64,000 nt of DNA from the NCBI GenBank assembly GCA_033977485.1, contig CM066984.1:32593501-32657500 (forward strand), read 5' to 3'. Position numbers and translations under genes: made by a program. The stretch comes from Hydrangea macrophylla (lineage: Eukaryota > Streptophyta > Magnoliopsida > Cornales > Hydrangeaceae). The notes below the pieces were generated by a model, which was not told the DNA's origin, did not search any database, and saw nothing but the letters and a program-made list of their open reading frames with translations. Positions 1 to 10,964 of the stretch are shown here, piece after piece. Numbering within the stretch: position 1 is the first letter of the stretch; the number at the start of each line of letters is the position of its first letter.

Positions 1-1121
1 GACATTAAAAAAAAAAAAATGCATTTTCTTTTATTTTCTCGGGAACCAAACAAAGGATTACCTGGTAATGGGTTGTAGTAACCCAAGATATCTAAGTGGT
101 TGCCATCTCTGGGAGATCTGCTATTGGCGGCCATAACTCGATATAAAGGCTTATTTTTGCATCCGAACCTAATCCTTACCATCATTTTTATCTGGGTCTT
201 CTCTTTTTTTTTTTTTTCCCCGTTTTCTTCTCAATTTTCTCTCTTTTGGTGGTGGGGGTGAATATTGATCGTTAATGTACACACACCAAGGTCTAAGAGT
301 AGGAGGGTTTTGGGCCTTCCAGACTTCAGTGGGTTTTTGGCAACGGGTTTTTAGAGTGTATAATGATAATGGAATTCCAAAATGTAAATAAAACTGTTTG
401 ACAAACAAAATTATGTGATCCAATCTTTGTGTTAGTCTCAGAAATTTGTGGTGAAATAGTTTTTTAAAATTAAATCACAGAAATGAAAGGTGTGCCAAAC
501 AGGTCCTTATTCAGATTGGTGCAGCTGTACACTCCATAGACGATGGGGCAGTTTATTGCAACTTATAAGCTGTAACGTCTAGCTTATAGCTTAGAAATAG
601 CCAAAACAAAGTATTTTGTGTGATTTATAGATTTAGAATTTATAGCTTTTTTCAATTTATTTGAGAAACTTATTTAAAGTTGGGATTGAGGTGCTTTTCC
701 AATAAATAGCTTATTTTGCAATTTATAAATCATGCACTAGACAATATGGTACTTTAAATTTTCTTTTTACTCACATCAATATGGTGCATTACACTGTGTT
801 TGGATTGTGTAGTACCTGTAATTTCTCTGCATTTAATAAAATGAGTTTTCTGAATTTCCATATCTGGTCTATTATTTTATTTTATTTTATTTGTGTGACT
901 GTATCAGTGTAATGTAATTACTAATTAGACTGTAAAGTACCGCACCGAATCAACCGTAATTAAACTCAACTTAATACTGTACCTGGACCTGGACATTAGA
1001 AATGATACCCGATTGCACGTAAATCGAGACTGACACACACACTGAGGACATTTGCACACAAATCGTGGTAGTGGCACAAAACCCAAGGTAGGCACCACGG
1101 CCACATGGTGGCACATGCAAC

Positions 1122-1780
1122 TAGGGCTGCACATGGGTCGGGTCGGGTCGGGTCTCTACAGAACCGAAACCGACCCGATTATGAATGGTTCCATGTTTTG
1201 AGACCCAGACCCGAACCGATGAGGTTTGGACCCGGACCGACCCGACCCAGTAACTTTGGTTCGGGTCGGGTTTGGGTCTGGGCCACAACCCAGTTTTTTT
1301 TTTTTTTTTTTAAATATATATTTTTTCTTATATTTTATTTTATTAGTATTTTTATTTATATTCATTAGTGGATACCTATTCTTCTATGTATAATATATCC
1401 ATTAAAAAAATTGATGAGGGTGAAGAGTCATAAAAATTAATTCCCACCATTAGAAAAGTGGATATAATGTTTTATATATTCATGGATATAATGATGTGCA
1501 ACCTATAAAAGTTCAAATTAATAAAGTGGTTATGTTTTATATATTCATGGATATAATGAAAAGAAAAATGAGTACTTTTTCACCAAAATAAACAATTAAT
1601 TAGCAAAAACAGTTTGTCTATTGGCTGGACCAAACCAAACCCGAACCGACCCAGACCCGACCAGAAATATTTATCTTTTGGCTGGACCCGAACCAGACCC
1701 GACCCATTTCATTTCAGACCCGACCCAATCGGATCGGGTCGGGTCGGGTCTTTGGGTAACGGATTTTTTGTGCAGCCCTA
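1122..1780. mobile_element. Non-autonomous hAT element, 659 bp
   Basis: The ends are inverted repeats beginning TAGGGCTGCACA, followed inside by short GGGTC-rich repeats in opposite orientations. The element is flanked by an exact 8-bp duplication CATGCAAC at 1114-1121 and 1781-1788, diagnostic of hAT transposition. The equivalent place in unit 2 (5434-5441) has one copy of the octamer and no insert, so the limits are certain to the base. No transposase is present. The interior is AT-rich with a poly-T run, and open frames across it are products of the GGGTC repeats. Confidence 0.93.
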
Positions 1781-1897
1781 CATGCAACACCCTAGACACA
1801 TGTCACTTATACCCTTGCCACTTGTCCACATGTTGGCACTTGTCCATGCATGCAACACCCTAACACATGCATGAAGACACCTAGCAACCACCTAGCT

Positions 1898-1909
1898 CTA
1901 TTTATATAT
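1898..1909 (+). promoter_or_regulatory. TATA-like box of unit 1 LTR-type promoter
   Basis: A TATTTATATAT motif is followed by a pyrimidine/purine-mixed leader and a GAGAGAGG tract about 50-60 bp downstream, as in plant LTR promoters. It is conserved in unit 2. Transcription is inferred, not shown. Confidence 0.4.
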
Positions 1910-3076
1910 GCATACACACATACTACACCCTCTTGGACACTTACAATCTGCACATATAGAGAGAGGAAGAGTTAGGAGATTTTAGAGTTCCATGGAGAGA
2001 TAGAAGAGAATTTGAAAGAAACCCAAACATTCACTCCTCTTCCCTTGTATACACTTCCATGCAAACACACATACACATCCATATACTTATATAGGTAACT
2101 ATGGAGACTTAGAAGTTGTTGGAAGAATTCCTTGGAAGAAGAATTCCATAAGTAAGAAGAAGGAGAGGAACAAGGAGCTTTCACCATTTGAAGTTAAGCT
2201 TAAGCTTCTTTAAGCTCAAATCCAAAGCCCAAGCGCAATTTCAAGTTTAGGTGAGTTTACTAACTCACTTTAGAACCTATATAGTATGTAGTAATGTTTA
2301 GTAAGTGTGAGATGTAGTATCTTGAGGTTTCTATGCAACATGCAAGACAAATCTTCAAATCTAGGAAACAGAAACTTTCAGCAGAACATAGTTTAGTAAA
2401 ATGAATATTTTGAGCAGCTCAAAAATCCAAATGAAGCTAGATTTTTTTTGCACATGAAGATGATGCAAATATCTATAATGTTCTAGTTTTGAGTTTGATC
2501 TACAAAGCAGTTCATCATGCCCAAATAAATCATATCAATTCAATCAACACAATGAAATAAATCCTGGCAGATTGTACAGCTATTTGTATGATGTATTGTT
2601 ATGCATTGTGGTGATTGATGATGCTTGTTTTTCAGTACCTGTGTTGTTATGAATATTTCATGCTATGGTAGTGCCATCGCATAGATGAGCATGTTAAGGG
2701 TTTCATCTATATGTTTGTTGGTATCAAATCCATGTTATAGATCCATGAGCTACTTGCTATGTTTCCGTTGTTATGAAAATAGTGTGATGACCATTGAAAG
2801 TTCATACCCGAGCTATAAGTATATTGTACGGCACGATTATTGCATTGATAGTGATTGGGTAAGTTTCCATCGTAAGTATATTATCACATAAAATAGAATG
2901 ACGGATGTATAAACGTAACTTTGAAAGTATAATCGGAAAGTCCTTTAATGAACTAAATTTTGAAATGAGTGATGTGTGCACGATCGGGAAACGTAAGGGT
3001 CGGTTGTGCTATGTTAGGAGCAGCTTATGCTGAGGATAATTATCAGGATAGTGAGAAAAGGGTATGGTTGATAAAT

Positions 3077-3897
3077 GTTATAAAGTTGTGTATCATTTCG
3101 ATTCTTCGTGACGAAATGGATTTGATTCTTCGTAACGAAATGGATGCGGTGAACGCTTCGATTCTTCGTGACGAAGTGACGGTTATAAAGTTGTGTATCA
3201 TTTCGATTCTTCGTGACGAAATGGATACAGTGAACGCTTCGATTCTTCATGATGAAGTGACGGTTATAAAGTTGTGTATCATTTTGATTCTTCGTGAAGA
3301 AATGGATACGGTGAACACTTCAATTCTTTGTGGCGAAGTGACGGTTATAAAGTTGTGTATCATTTCGATTATTCGTGATGAAATGGACACGGTGAACACT
3401 TCGATTCTTCGTGACAAAGTGACCGTTATAAAGTTGTGTATCATTTTAATTCTTCATGACGAATGGTTACTGTGAACGCTTCGATTCTTTGTGATGAAAT
3501 GGATACGGTGAACACTTCGATTCTTCGTGACGAAGTGACGGTTATAAAGTTGTGTATCATTTCGATTCTTCACGACGAAATGGATACGGTGAACGCTTCG
3601 ATTCTTCTTGATGAAGTAACGTTTATAAAGTTGTGTATCATTTCGATTCTTCGTGACGAAATGGATATGGTGAACACTTTGATTCTTCGTGACGAAGTGT
3701 CAGTTATAAAGTTGTGTATCATTTCAATTCTTCGTGATGAAATGGATATGGTGAACACTTCGATTCTTCGTGACGAAATGGATACGGTGAATGCTTCTAT
3801 CTTCGTGAAGAAGTGACGGTTATAAAGTTGTGTATCATTTTAATTCTTCGTGACGAAATGGATACGGCGAACACTTCGATTCTTTGCGACGATTATA
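3077..3897. repeat. 81-bp minisatellite array, block 1
   Basis: About ten tandem units of roughly 81 bp. Each unit contains TTATAAAGTTGTGTATCATT, then two copies of a near-palindrome TTCGTGACGAA separated by ATGGATACGGTGAACACTTCG. The length is a multiple of three and two or more frames lack stops, so long apparent reading frames exist on both strands. These are treated as a consequence of the repeat, not as genes. Units vary by point changes and some half-units are missing. Confidence 0.92.
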
Positions 3898-4639
3898 AAA
3901 CAACTTACTTCACTCTATCAAAATTTAGACCCATTCTTTTACCACCATCTTGACCTGTAAAAAAAAATTTATCAGAACACACTGAAACAATCACTGCTCT
4001 TGAAATCTATAACAGTCTGGCCCAGTCTAAAGTTAGTAATACAAAGTCCTAAACAAAGTAAAATTCAAATTTTTAGTCTTTTAAGTTCTCAGCAACCAAG
4101 CAAATCAGTAAAGGGGATTACCTAGCTAAGAGAAAACCCAATAAAAATAGGGGCAAAATCACATTCTTTGGATTTTTAAAATCTAAAATGATGCTAAAAT
4201 TTGATTAAGCAAAGTCCCCAATTCAAACCCTGATAAAATTTAGCACGTTTTATCAGAAAAATCCTCCACAGAAGCCTAATTTTGACATAAAAAAAATAAA
4301 AATAATGCATTTTATTTTATTTTCTCGGGAACCAAACAAAGGATTACCTGGTAATGGGTTGTAGTAACCCAAGACATCTAAGTGCTTGCCATCTCTGGGA
4401 GATCTACTATTGGTGGCCATAACTCGATAAAAAAAGGTTATTTTTGCATTCGAACCTCGATAATCTAATCCTTACCACCATTTTTATCTGGGTCTTCTCT
4501 TTTTTTTTTCTTCCATTTTCGTCTCGATTTTCTCTCCTTTGGTGGTGGGGGTGAATATTGATCGTTAATGTACACACACCAAGGTCTAAGAATAGGAGGG
4601 TTTTGGGCCTTCTAAATTCCAGTGGGTTTGCCTGTGTAA

Positions 4640-4819
4640 GGCCCAGTTTGGTAACGAATTTTTAGAGTGTCTGATGATAATGGAATTCCAAAATGTAAAT
4701 ATAACTGTTTGACAAACAAAATTATGTGATCCAATCTTTGTGTTAGTCTTAGAAATTTGTGGTGAAAATATTTTTTTTAAAATTAAATCACAGAAATGAA
4801 AGGTGTGCCAAATAGGTCC
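4640..4819. mobile_element. MITE-like element, 180 bp
   Basis: The ends form an imperfect inverted repeat: GGCCCAGTTTGGTAAC on the left against the complement of GTGCCAAATAGGTCC on the right. TAA flanks the left end and TTA the right, loosely in line with a PIF/Harbinger target. Unit 1 carries the same element near 326-510 with its left terminus deleted. The class is uncertain because the flanks are not an exact direct duplication. Confidence 0.42.
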
Positions 4820-5433
4820 TTATTCAGATTGGTGCAACTATACACTCCATAGACGATGGGGCCGTTTATTGCAACTTATAAGCTATAACGTCTAGCTTAT
4901 AGCTTAGAAATAGCTAAAACAAAGTATTTTATGTGATTTATAGATTTAGAATTTATAGCGTTTTTCAATTTATTTGAGAAACTTATTTAAAGTTGGGCTT
5001 GAGGTGCTTTTCCAATATATAGCTTATTTTGCAATTTATAAATCGTGCATTAGATAATATGGTACTTTAATTTTTCTTTCTACTCACATCAATATGGTGC
5101 ATTACACTGTGTTTGGATTGTGTACTACCTGTAATTTCTCTGCATTTAATAAAATGAGTTTTTTGAATTTCCATATCTGGTCTATTATTATATTTTATTT
5201 TATTTGTGTGACTGTATCAGTGTAATGTAATTACTAATTAGACTGTAAAGTACCGCACCGAATCGACCGTAATTAGACTCAACTTAATACTGTACCTAGA
5301 CCCGGACATTAGAAATGATACCTGATTGCACATAAATTGAGACTGACACGCACACCGAGGACATTTGCACATAAATCGTGGTAGTCGCACAAAACCCAAG
5401 ATAGGTCCCACCATGGCAAGCCACATGGTGGCA

Positions 5434-5441
5434 CATGTAAC
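5434..5441. other. Empty target site for the hAT at 1122-1780
   Basis: Unit 2 reads CATGTAAC here, one uninterrupted octamer between the flanks that surround the hAT insertion in unit 1. It dates that insertion after the duplication, or at least to one unit only. Confidence 0.9.
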
Positions 5442-5551
5442 ACCCTAGATACATGTCACTTATACCCTTGCCACTTGTCCATATGTTGGACACTTGTCCA
5501 TGCATGCAACACCCTAACACATGCATGAAGACACCTAGCAACCACCTAGAT

Positions 5552-5563
5552 CTATTTATATAT
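5552..5563 (+). promoter_or_regulatory. TATA-like box of unit 2 LTR-type promoter
   Basis: Same TATTTATATAT motif and downstream GAGAGAGG leader as in unit 1. Conservation in the duplicate adds no independent support for function. Confidence 0.38.
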
Positions 5564-6729
5564 GCATACACACACACTACACCCTCTTGGACACTTACAA
5601 TCTGCACATATAGAGAGAGGAAGAGTTAGGAGATTTTAGAGTTCCATGGAGAGATAGAAGAGAATTTGAAAGAAACCCAAGCATTCACTCATCTTCCCTT
5701 GTATACACTTCTATGCAAACACCCATACACATCCATATACTTATATAGGTAACCATGGAGACTTAGAAGTTGTTGGAAGAATTCCTTGGAAGAAGAATTC
5801 CATAAGTAAGAAGAAGGAGAGGAACAAGGAGCTTTCACCATTTGAAGTTAAGCTTAAGCTTCTTTAAGCTCAAATCCAAAGCCCAAGCGCAATTTCAAGT
5901 TTAGGTGAGTTTACTAACTCACTTTAGAACCTATATAGTATGTAGTAATGTTTAGTAAGTGTGAGATGTAGTATCTTGAGGTTTCTATGCAACATGCAAG
6001 ATAAATCTTCAAATCTGGGAAATAGAAACTTTCAGCAGAACATAGTTTAGTAAAATGAACGTTTTGAGCAGCTTAAAGATCCAAATGAAGCTAGATTTTT
6101 TTGTACATGAAGATAATCCAAATACCTATAATGTTCTAGTTTTGAGTTTGATCTACAAAGCAGTTCATCATGCCCAAATAAATCATATCAATTCTGTCAA
6201 CCCAATCAAATAAATCCTGGCAGATTGTACAGCTATTTGTATGATGTATTGTTATGCTTTGTGGTGATTGATGATGCTTGTTTTTTGGTACCTGTGTTGT
6301 TATGAATATTTCGTGCTATGGTATTGCCATCGCATAGATGAGCATGTTAAGGGTTTCATCTATATGTTTATTGGTATCAAATCCATGTTACAGATCCATG
6401 AGCTACATGCTATGTTTCCATTGTTATAAAAATAGTGTGACGACCATTGAAAGTTCATTCACGAGCTATAAGTATGTTGTACGACACGATTATTGCATTG
6501 ATAGTGATTGGGTAAGTTTCCATCGTAAGTATATTATGACATAAAACAGAATGAAGGATGTATAAACGTAACTTTAAAAGTATAATCGGAAGTCCTTTAA
6601 TGAACTAAATTCCGAAATGAGTGACGCGTGCGTGATCGGGAAAACGTAAGGGTTGGTTATGCTATGTTAGAAGCAGCTTATGCTGAGGATAATTGTCGGG
6701 ATAGTGAGAAAAGGGTATGGTTGACGAAT

Positions 6730-7558
6730 GTTATAAAGCTGTGTATCATTTTGATTCTTCGTGATGAAATGGATTCGATTTGTCGTGCTGAAATGGATAC
6801 GGTGAACGCTTCAATTCTTCGTGATGAAGGGATGGTTATAAAATTGTGTAACATTTCGATTATTCGTAACAAAATGGATACGGTGAATGCTTCGATTCTT
6901 CATAACGAAGTGACAGTTATAAAGTTATGTATCATTTCGATTCTTCGTGACGAAATGGATATGGTGAACACTTCGATTCTTTGTGACAAAGTGATGGTTA
7001 TAAAGTTGTGTATCATTTTGATTCTTCGTGACAAAATGGATACGGTGAATACTTCCATTTTTCATGTCAAAGTAATGGTTATAAAGTTGTGAATCATTTC
7101 GATTCTTCGTGACGAAATGGATACGGTGAACACTTCGATTCTTCGTGACGAAGTGAGTGTTATAAAGTTGTGTATCATTTTGATTCTTAGTGACGAAATG
7201 GATACGATGAACGCTTTGATTCTTTGTGACGAAATGGATACGGTGAACACTTCGATTCTTCATGACGAAGTGACGGTTATAAAATTGTGTATCATTTTGA
7301 TTCTTCGTGATGAAGTGACGGTTATAAAGTTGTGTATCATTTCGATTCTTCGTGACGAAATGGATATGGTGAACACTTCGATTCTTCGTGACGAAGTGAC
7401 GATTATAAATTTGTGTATCATTTCGATTCTTCGTGACGAAATGGATACGGTGAACGCTTCGATTCTTCATGATGAAGTGACGGTTATAGAGTTGTGTATC
7501 ATTTCGATTCTTCATGACGAAATGGATACGGTGAATACTTCGATTCTTCGTGACGATT
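6730..7558. repeat. 81-bp minisatellite array, block 2
   Basis: About ten units of the same 81-bp repeat as at 3077-3897, preceded by the same lead-in (GAAAACGTAAGGGT and GAGAAAAGGGTATGG motifs) and followed by the same ATTATAAAACAACTTACTTC exit. Several units have lost or gained a half-unit. The order of variant half-units differs from block 1, so the arrays changed length after the duplication. Confidence 0.92.
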
Positions 7559-7846
7559 ATAAAACAACTTACTTCACTCTATCAAAATTTAGACCCATTA
7601 TTTTACCACCATCTTGACCTATAAAAAAAAATAGAGATCAGAACACACTAAAACAATCACTGCTCTTGAAATCTATAACATGCTGGCCCAGTCTAAAGTT
7701 AGCAATACAAAGTCCAAAACAAAGTAAAATTTCAAATTTTTAGTCTTCAAAGTTCTCAGCAACCAAGCAAATTAGTAACGGGGATTACCTAGCTAAGAGA
7801 AAACCCAATTAGAATAGGGGTCCCCAATTCAAACCCTGATAAAATT

Positions 7847-8113
7847 TAGCACGATTGGGAAAACGTAAGGGTCGGCTGTGCTATGTTGGAAATAGCTTAA
7901 GCTACGGATAATTGACGAGATAGTGAAAAAAGGGTATGGTTGACGAATGTTATAAAGTTGTGTATCATTTCAATTCTTCGTGACGAAATGGATTAAATTC
8001 TTCGTGATGAAATGGCTATGGTGAACGCTTCGATTCTTCGTGACGAAGTGACGATTATAAAGTTGTGTATCATTTCGATTCTTCATGACGAAATAGATAC
8101 AGGGAACGTGACG
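7847..8113. repeat. Truncated third duplication unit with array remnant
   Basis: After AAAATTTAGCACG the sequence jumps to the array lead-in (GGGAAAACGTAAGGGTCGG), omitting the roughly 2.4 kb that separates these points in units 1 and 2. About two 81-bp units follow at 7949-8113. GCACG occurs at both sides of the jump in the complete units, which suits a microhomology deletion. Confidence 0.8.
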
Positions 8114-10504
8114 ACATCCTATTGACGCGTTTTCTTATCACACCCAAGTGTAGGTGATCGTACAAGTAATAAAGTTCTGGAAGTCCAGGTCGAACCCACA
8201 GGGAACGGAATAAAATTTTATAAAGTTAAGTAGATAACTATTTTGTCACTAAAAAGAAAATAAAAGATGATGGATTTTTTTGGGGTTTTACTAAACTACT
8301 AATTTTTATATGTTTGCAATAAAAGTAATTAAAGCTATTTTTTTCTTAACAGTTTATGGTAAAGATTTTCATAGTGCAAAATAAATTAACTAACATACTA
8401 GTAAGAAAAGGAAGAAAAATAAAGAAAAGCTAAATTTTTGTAAGATAAACTTTTTAGATTTAACAATAGTGAAAGATGGAAATAATACAGATATTTAAGC
8501 AAAACTATTATAAAACATGAAATATTAATTAACTAGGGGAAATGATTTAAAGGAATTGGAAATATGCAAACCAACACTAGATCCCACAACTTTTGTGCAT
8601 TTGAAAAGCGTTTGGCATTTAAGACCGCAGAGTCATTCTTTATTAAAAAATAAACTTTCACTAGTCAGGGTCATATCAAGTGTGTCAGGTTTGATATGAA
8701 ACGACATCGTTTGGTTTAAAGAAAAATAAAAAGGCAATTGGGCAGTAGCCAGGTTCGAACCGTGCCCAGCCGCGGACGTGGGTTATTCGGCGTCCAGTCC
8801 CCACCACTCTGCCACTACACAATTGCCTATTCATTATTGGATAGAAATATATATAAACACATATTTGAAATATTAACTTTGTCATATGAGTTGTTTGAGT
8901 ATGCTAGGTGTTTTTTATGACAAAAGGCATAGTATGACAATCCACATAATTAGGCTTTTTATTTCAAATATGTACTCTTTTGAGCCTAATATAGCCATAG
9001 TATATAAACATGTTAAATGGTCATAAACTATAGATACATAGATATTTTTGGCCATAAATGGAAAAACAACCCATCTAGATAAATTTGCCCATTTAAGATT
9101 AGTGCACAGAAGCTGTGGTTTCTAAGTTTTTATTACATATCCCCAATTAAAGTTTTAGCCTACCATTTTGGAATTGAAACTGTCTTCCAAATAAAATTTA
9201 AAGATAAATTAAATAGGTGTAAACAGTGACTGCTCAATTAAAACTAAAGCTATAAAACTAAAGTAAGAGTGAAATATAATATTATTATATTTATTTTCCT
9301 ACTTAACATGAGTTGGGGTTGAATTTGTGCAATCTGCAAAATAGCAAAGTTTAGTACAACTAGGCTAATAAAATATACATAAATGGAAATACTGAACCAA
9401 AAATAAAATACTAAACCTTTGACTTTGGATTCTTGTGGGGTCACAGTGGTTGAGCTCCAAGAACACAAATAAGGCCAAACCAAATCCAAATATACTTTTG
9501 GAGTGAGAAATGGGTATGCTGTACTTTTGGACTTTAGTAGGTGATTATAACAACTACGTGGCTAAGAAATCTGGCATTTAATCGCAAAATCTGTCTTTTA
9601 GTGAATGAAAATAGTGCTATAAAAACTGAAAATTTGGATTTTCTAACTATTTTAGGGGACAACTATAAGTACTACTAGACTAGAAATATTAAATCTAATT
9701 TTAAATAGGAATATTTTACTACTACAAATTGACAAAGGTCATACAAGAAAACAAATATTTTATTTTAAGAAATACAGTACACAAAGTTTTGCTACATATT
9801 TTTGAACATAAAATCATCAATTACATAAAAGTAAAATTTTACAACTACTAGAACTAGAAAAGGCAAAGAAAAACTAAAGTTTCCTATTTCTAGGGACAAT
9901 ATAAAGTGCTCACATAATAACCTCCCCTAAACTATTCTCTCCAAACTGTGATTATAAACTGTTGTTGAATTGTTGTGAATGGTGTGTGTTCTTTCCTCTG
10001 CCTCCTCCTTTCCTTTTATAGACGAACTGCGATGAAAATTCATCACCGCGTTCGTCACGTTTGAGCACAAGCTTTGCCATTTTTCTTCATGCGCCTCGAT
10101 TGTCTTTGGCATTCTGACATCTTCATTGACAAAACTGCAAAGAAGGAAATCGTTATATGCAAATGTGTCAACATCCAAACACTGTTTGGATGTTGATTTC
10201 TTTTCACGAGATTTTTTTTTTTTTTTTTTTTTCTTTTGGACGTTTTTTTCAAAAATTTTACTATTCATTACTATTCATATGAATATACTATGGTGTGGTT
10301 GCTACTTCTTTCCTTCCCTTTATTTCACTTCATTTTTACCTAAAGATATAAAATATGTAAAAACACATTTTTACACGCATTTGAGTGACATCACTATTAA
10401 ATTATATTAATTCAAATATGCATGTAAAACTAGAAATTTGGGGGATTAAATGAGCAATATGTCTATTATATTGGCACATAAATGCGCAATATTCAATGTT
10501 CGTC
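8114..10504. other. Unresolved AT-rich insertion between array blocks
   Basis: The 81-bp array stops at about 8113 and resumes at 10505; nothing in between resembles the array. The left part has an LTR-flank-like text around 8130-8215. The rest is AT-rich and holds the tRNA-like segment at 8733-8827, a poly-T run near 10211-10231 and a perfect 13-bp inverted repeat with a 1-nt centre at 10169-10195. No convincing coding region was found. A degraded LTR retrotransposon is the likeliest source, but no terminal repeat pair or target duplication was found. Confidence 0.5.
8733..8827 (-). other. tRNA-like / SINE-like segment
   Basis: On the minus strand the segment begins GGCAATT and ends AATTGCC, a potential 7-bp acceptor-type pairing. 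It contains an A-box-like TGGCAGAGTGG (8804-8814) and a B-box-like GGTTCGAACC (8752-8761), and is followed by T-rich DNA. At 95 bp it is too long for most tRNAs, and the T-arm stem beyond GG/CC does not pair. A tRNA-derived SINE head or decayed tRNA fits better than a working tRNA gene. Confidence 0.35.
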
Positions 10505-10964
10505 AGAACGCTTCAATTCTTCGTGACGAAGTGACGGTTACAAAGTTGTATATCATTTTGATTCTTCGTGACGAAATGGATACAGTGAACACTTCAATTC
10601 TTCCTAACGAAGTGACGGTTATAAAGTTGTGTATCATTTCGATTCTTCGTGATGAAATGGATACGGTGAATGCTTCGATTCTTTATGACGAAGTGACGGT
10701 TATAAAGTTGTGTATCATTTTGATTCTTCGTGACCAATGGAAACGGTGAACACTTCGATTCTTCGTGATGAAGTGACGATTATAAAGTTGTGTATCATTT
10801 CGATTCTTCGTGATGAAATGGATACGGTGAACGCTTTGATTCTTTGTGACAAAATGGATACAGTGAACACTTCGATTCTTCGTGACGAAGTGACGGTTAT
10901 AAGGTCGTGTGTCATTTTGATTCTTCGTTAACGCTTCGATTCTTCGGGACTAAGTGACGGTTAT
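10505..10964. repeat. 81-bp minisatellite array, block 3 (left of Ty3 insertion)
   Basis: Five to six units of the 81-bp repeat, interrupted within a unit at GACGGTTAT by the Ty3 element. The unit resumes exactly at 20601 with GTTATAAAGTTG, so blocks 3 and 4 were one array before the insertion. Confidence 0.92.

Larger units (their letters stand above)
1..4283. repeat. Tandem duplication unit 1 (left end outside window)
   Basis: From its first bases this stretch matches 4284 onward: position 1 pairs with 4284, 19-905 with about 4305-5220, and 2685-2890 with 6338-6540. The order is the same in both units: AT-rich flank, a promoter-like LTR-type segment with a TATA motif, the 81-bp minisatellite, then a tail at about 3890-4283. 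The pre-array part resembles an LTR (regulatory block, TATA, leader), so the unit may derive from an LTR element; that is inference. Unit 1 differs mainly by a 659-bp hAT insertion at 1122 and by the number of minisatellite units. Confidence 0.88.
4284..7846. repeat. Tandem duplication unit 2
   Basis: Second copy of the 1-4283 unit, with the same order of segments and high similarity. It lacks the hAT insertion, keeps a fuller MITE-like segment at 4640-4819, and has a shortened tail where part of the 4176-4250 equivalent is missing. It joins at about 7846 to a third, internally deleted unit. Confidence 0.88.

Noticed and set aside
169..423. 84-residue minus-strand frame with a Lys/Arg tail
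   Set aside because: The tail is a T-rich tract read backwards; the second duplication unit does not keep the frame.
1105..1874. Arg/Gly/Pro-rich reading frames around 1105-1368 and 1614-1874
   Set aside because: They translate the GGGTC repeats at the ends of the hAT element and are absent from the empty site in unit 2.
8733..8827. A functional tRNA gene
   Set aside because: 95 bp long, T-arm stem does not pair beyond two bases, and no anticodon arm could be assigned.
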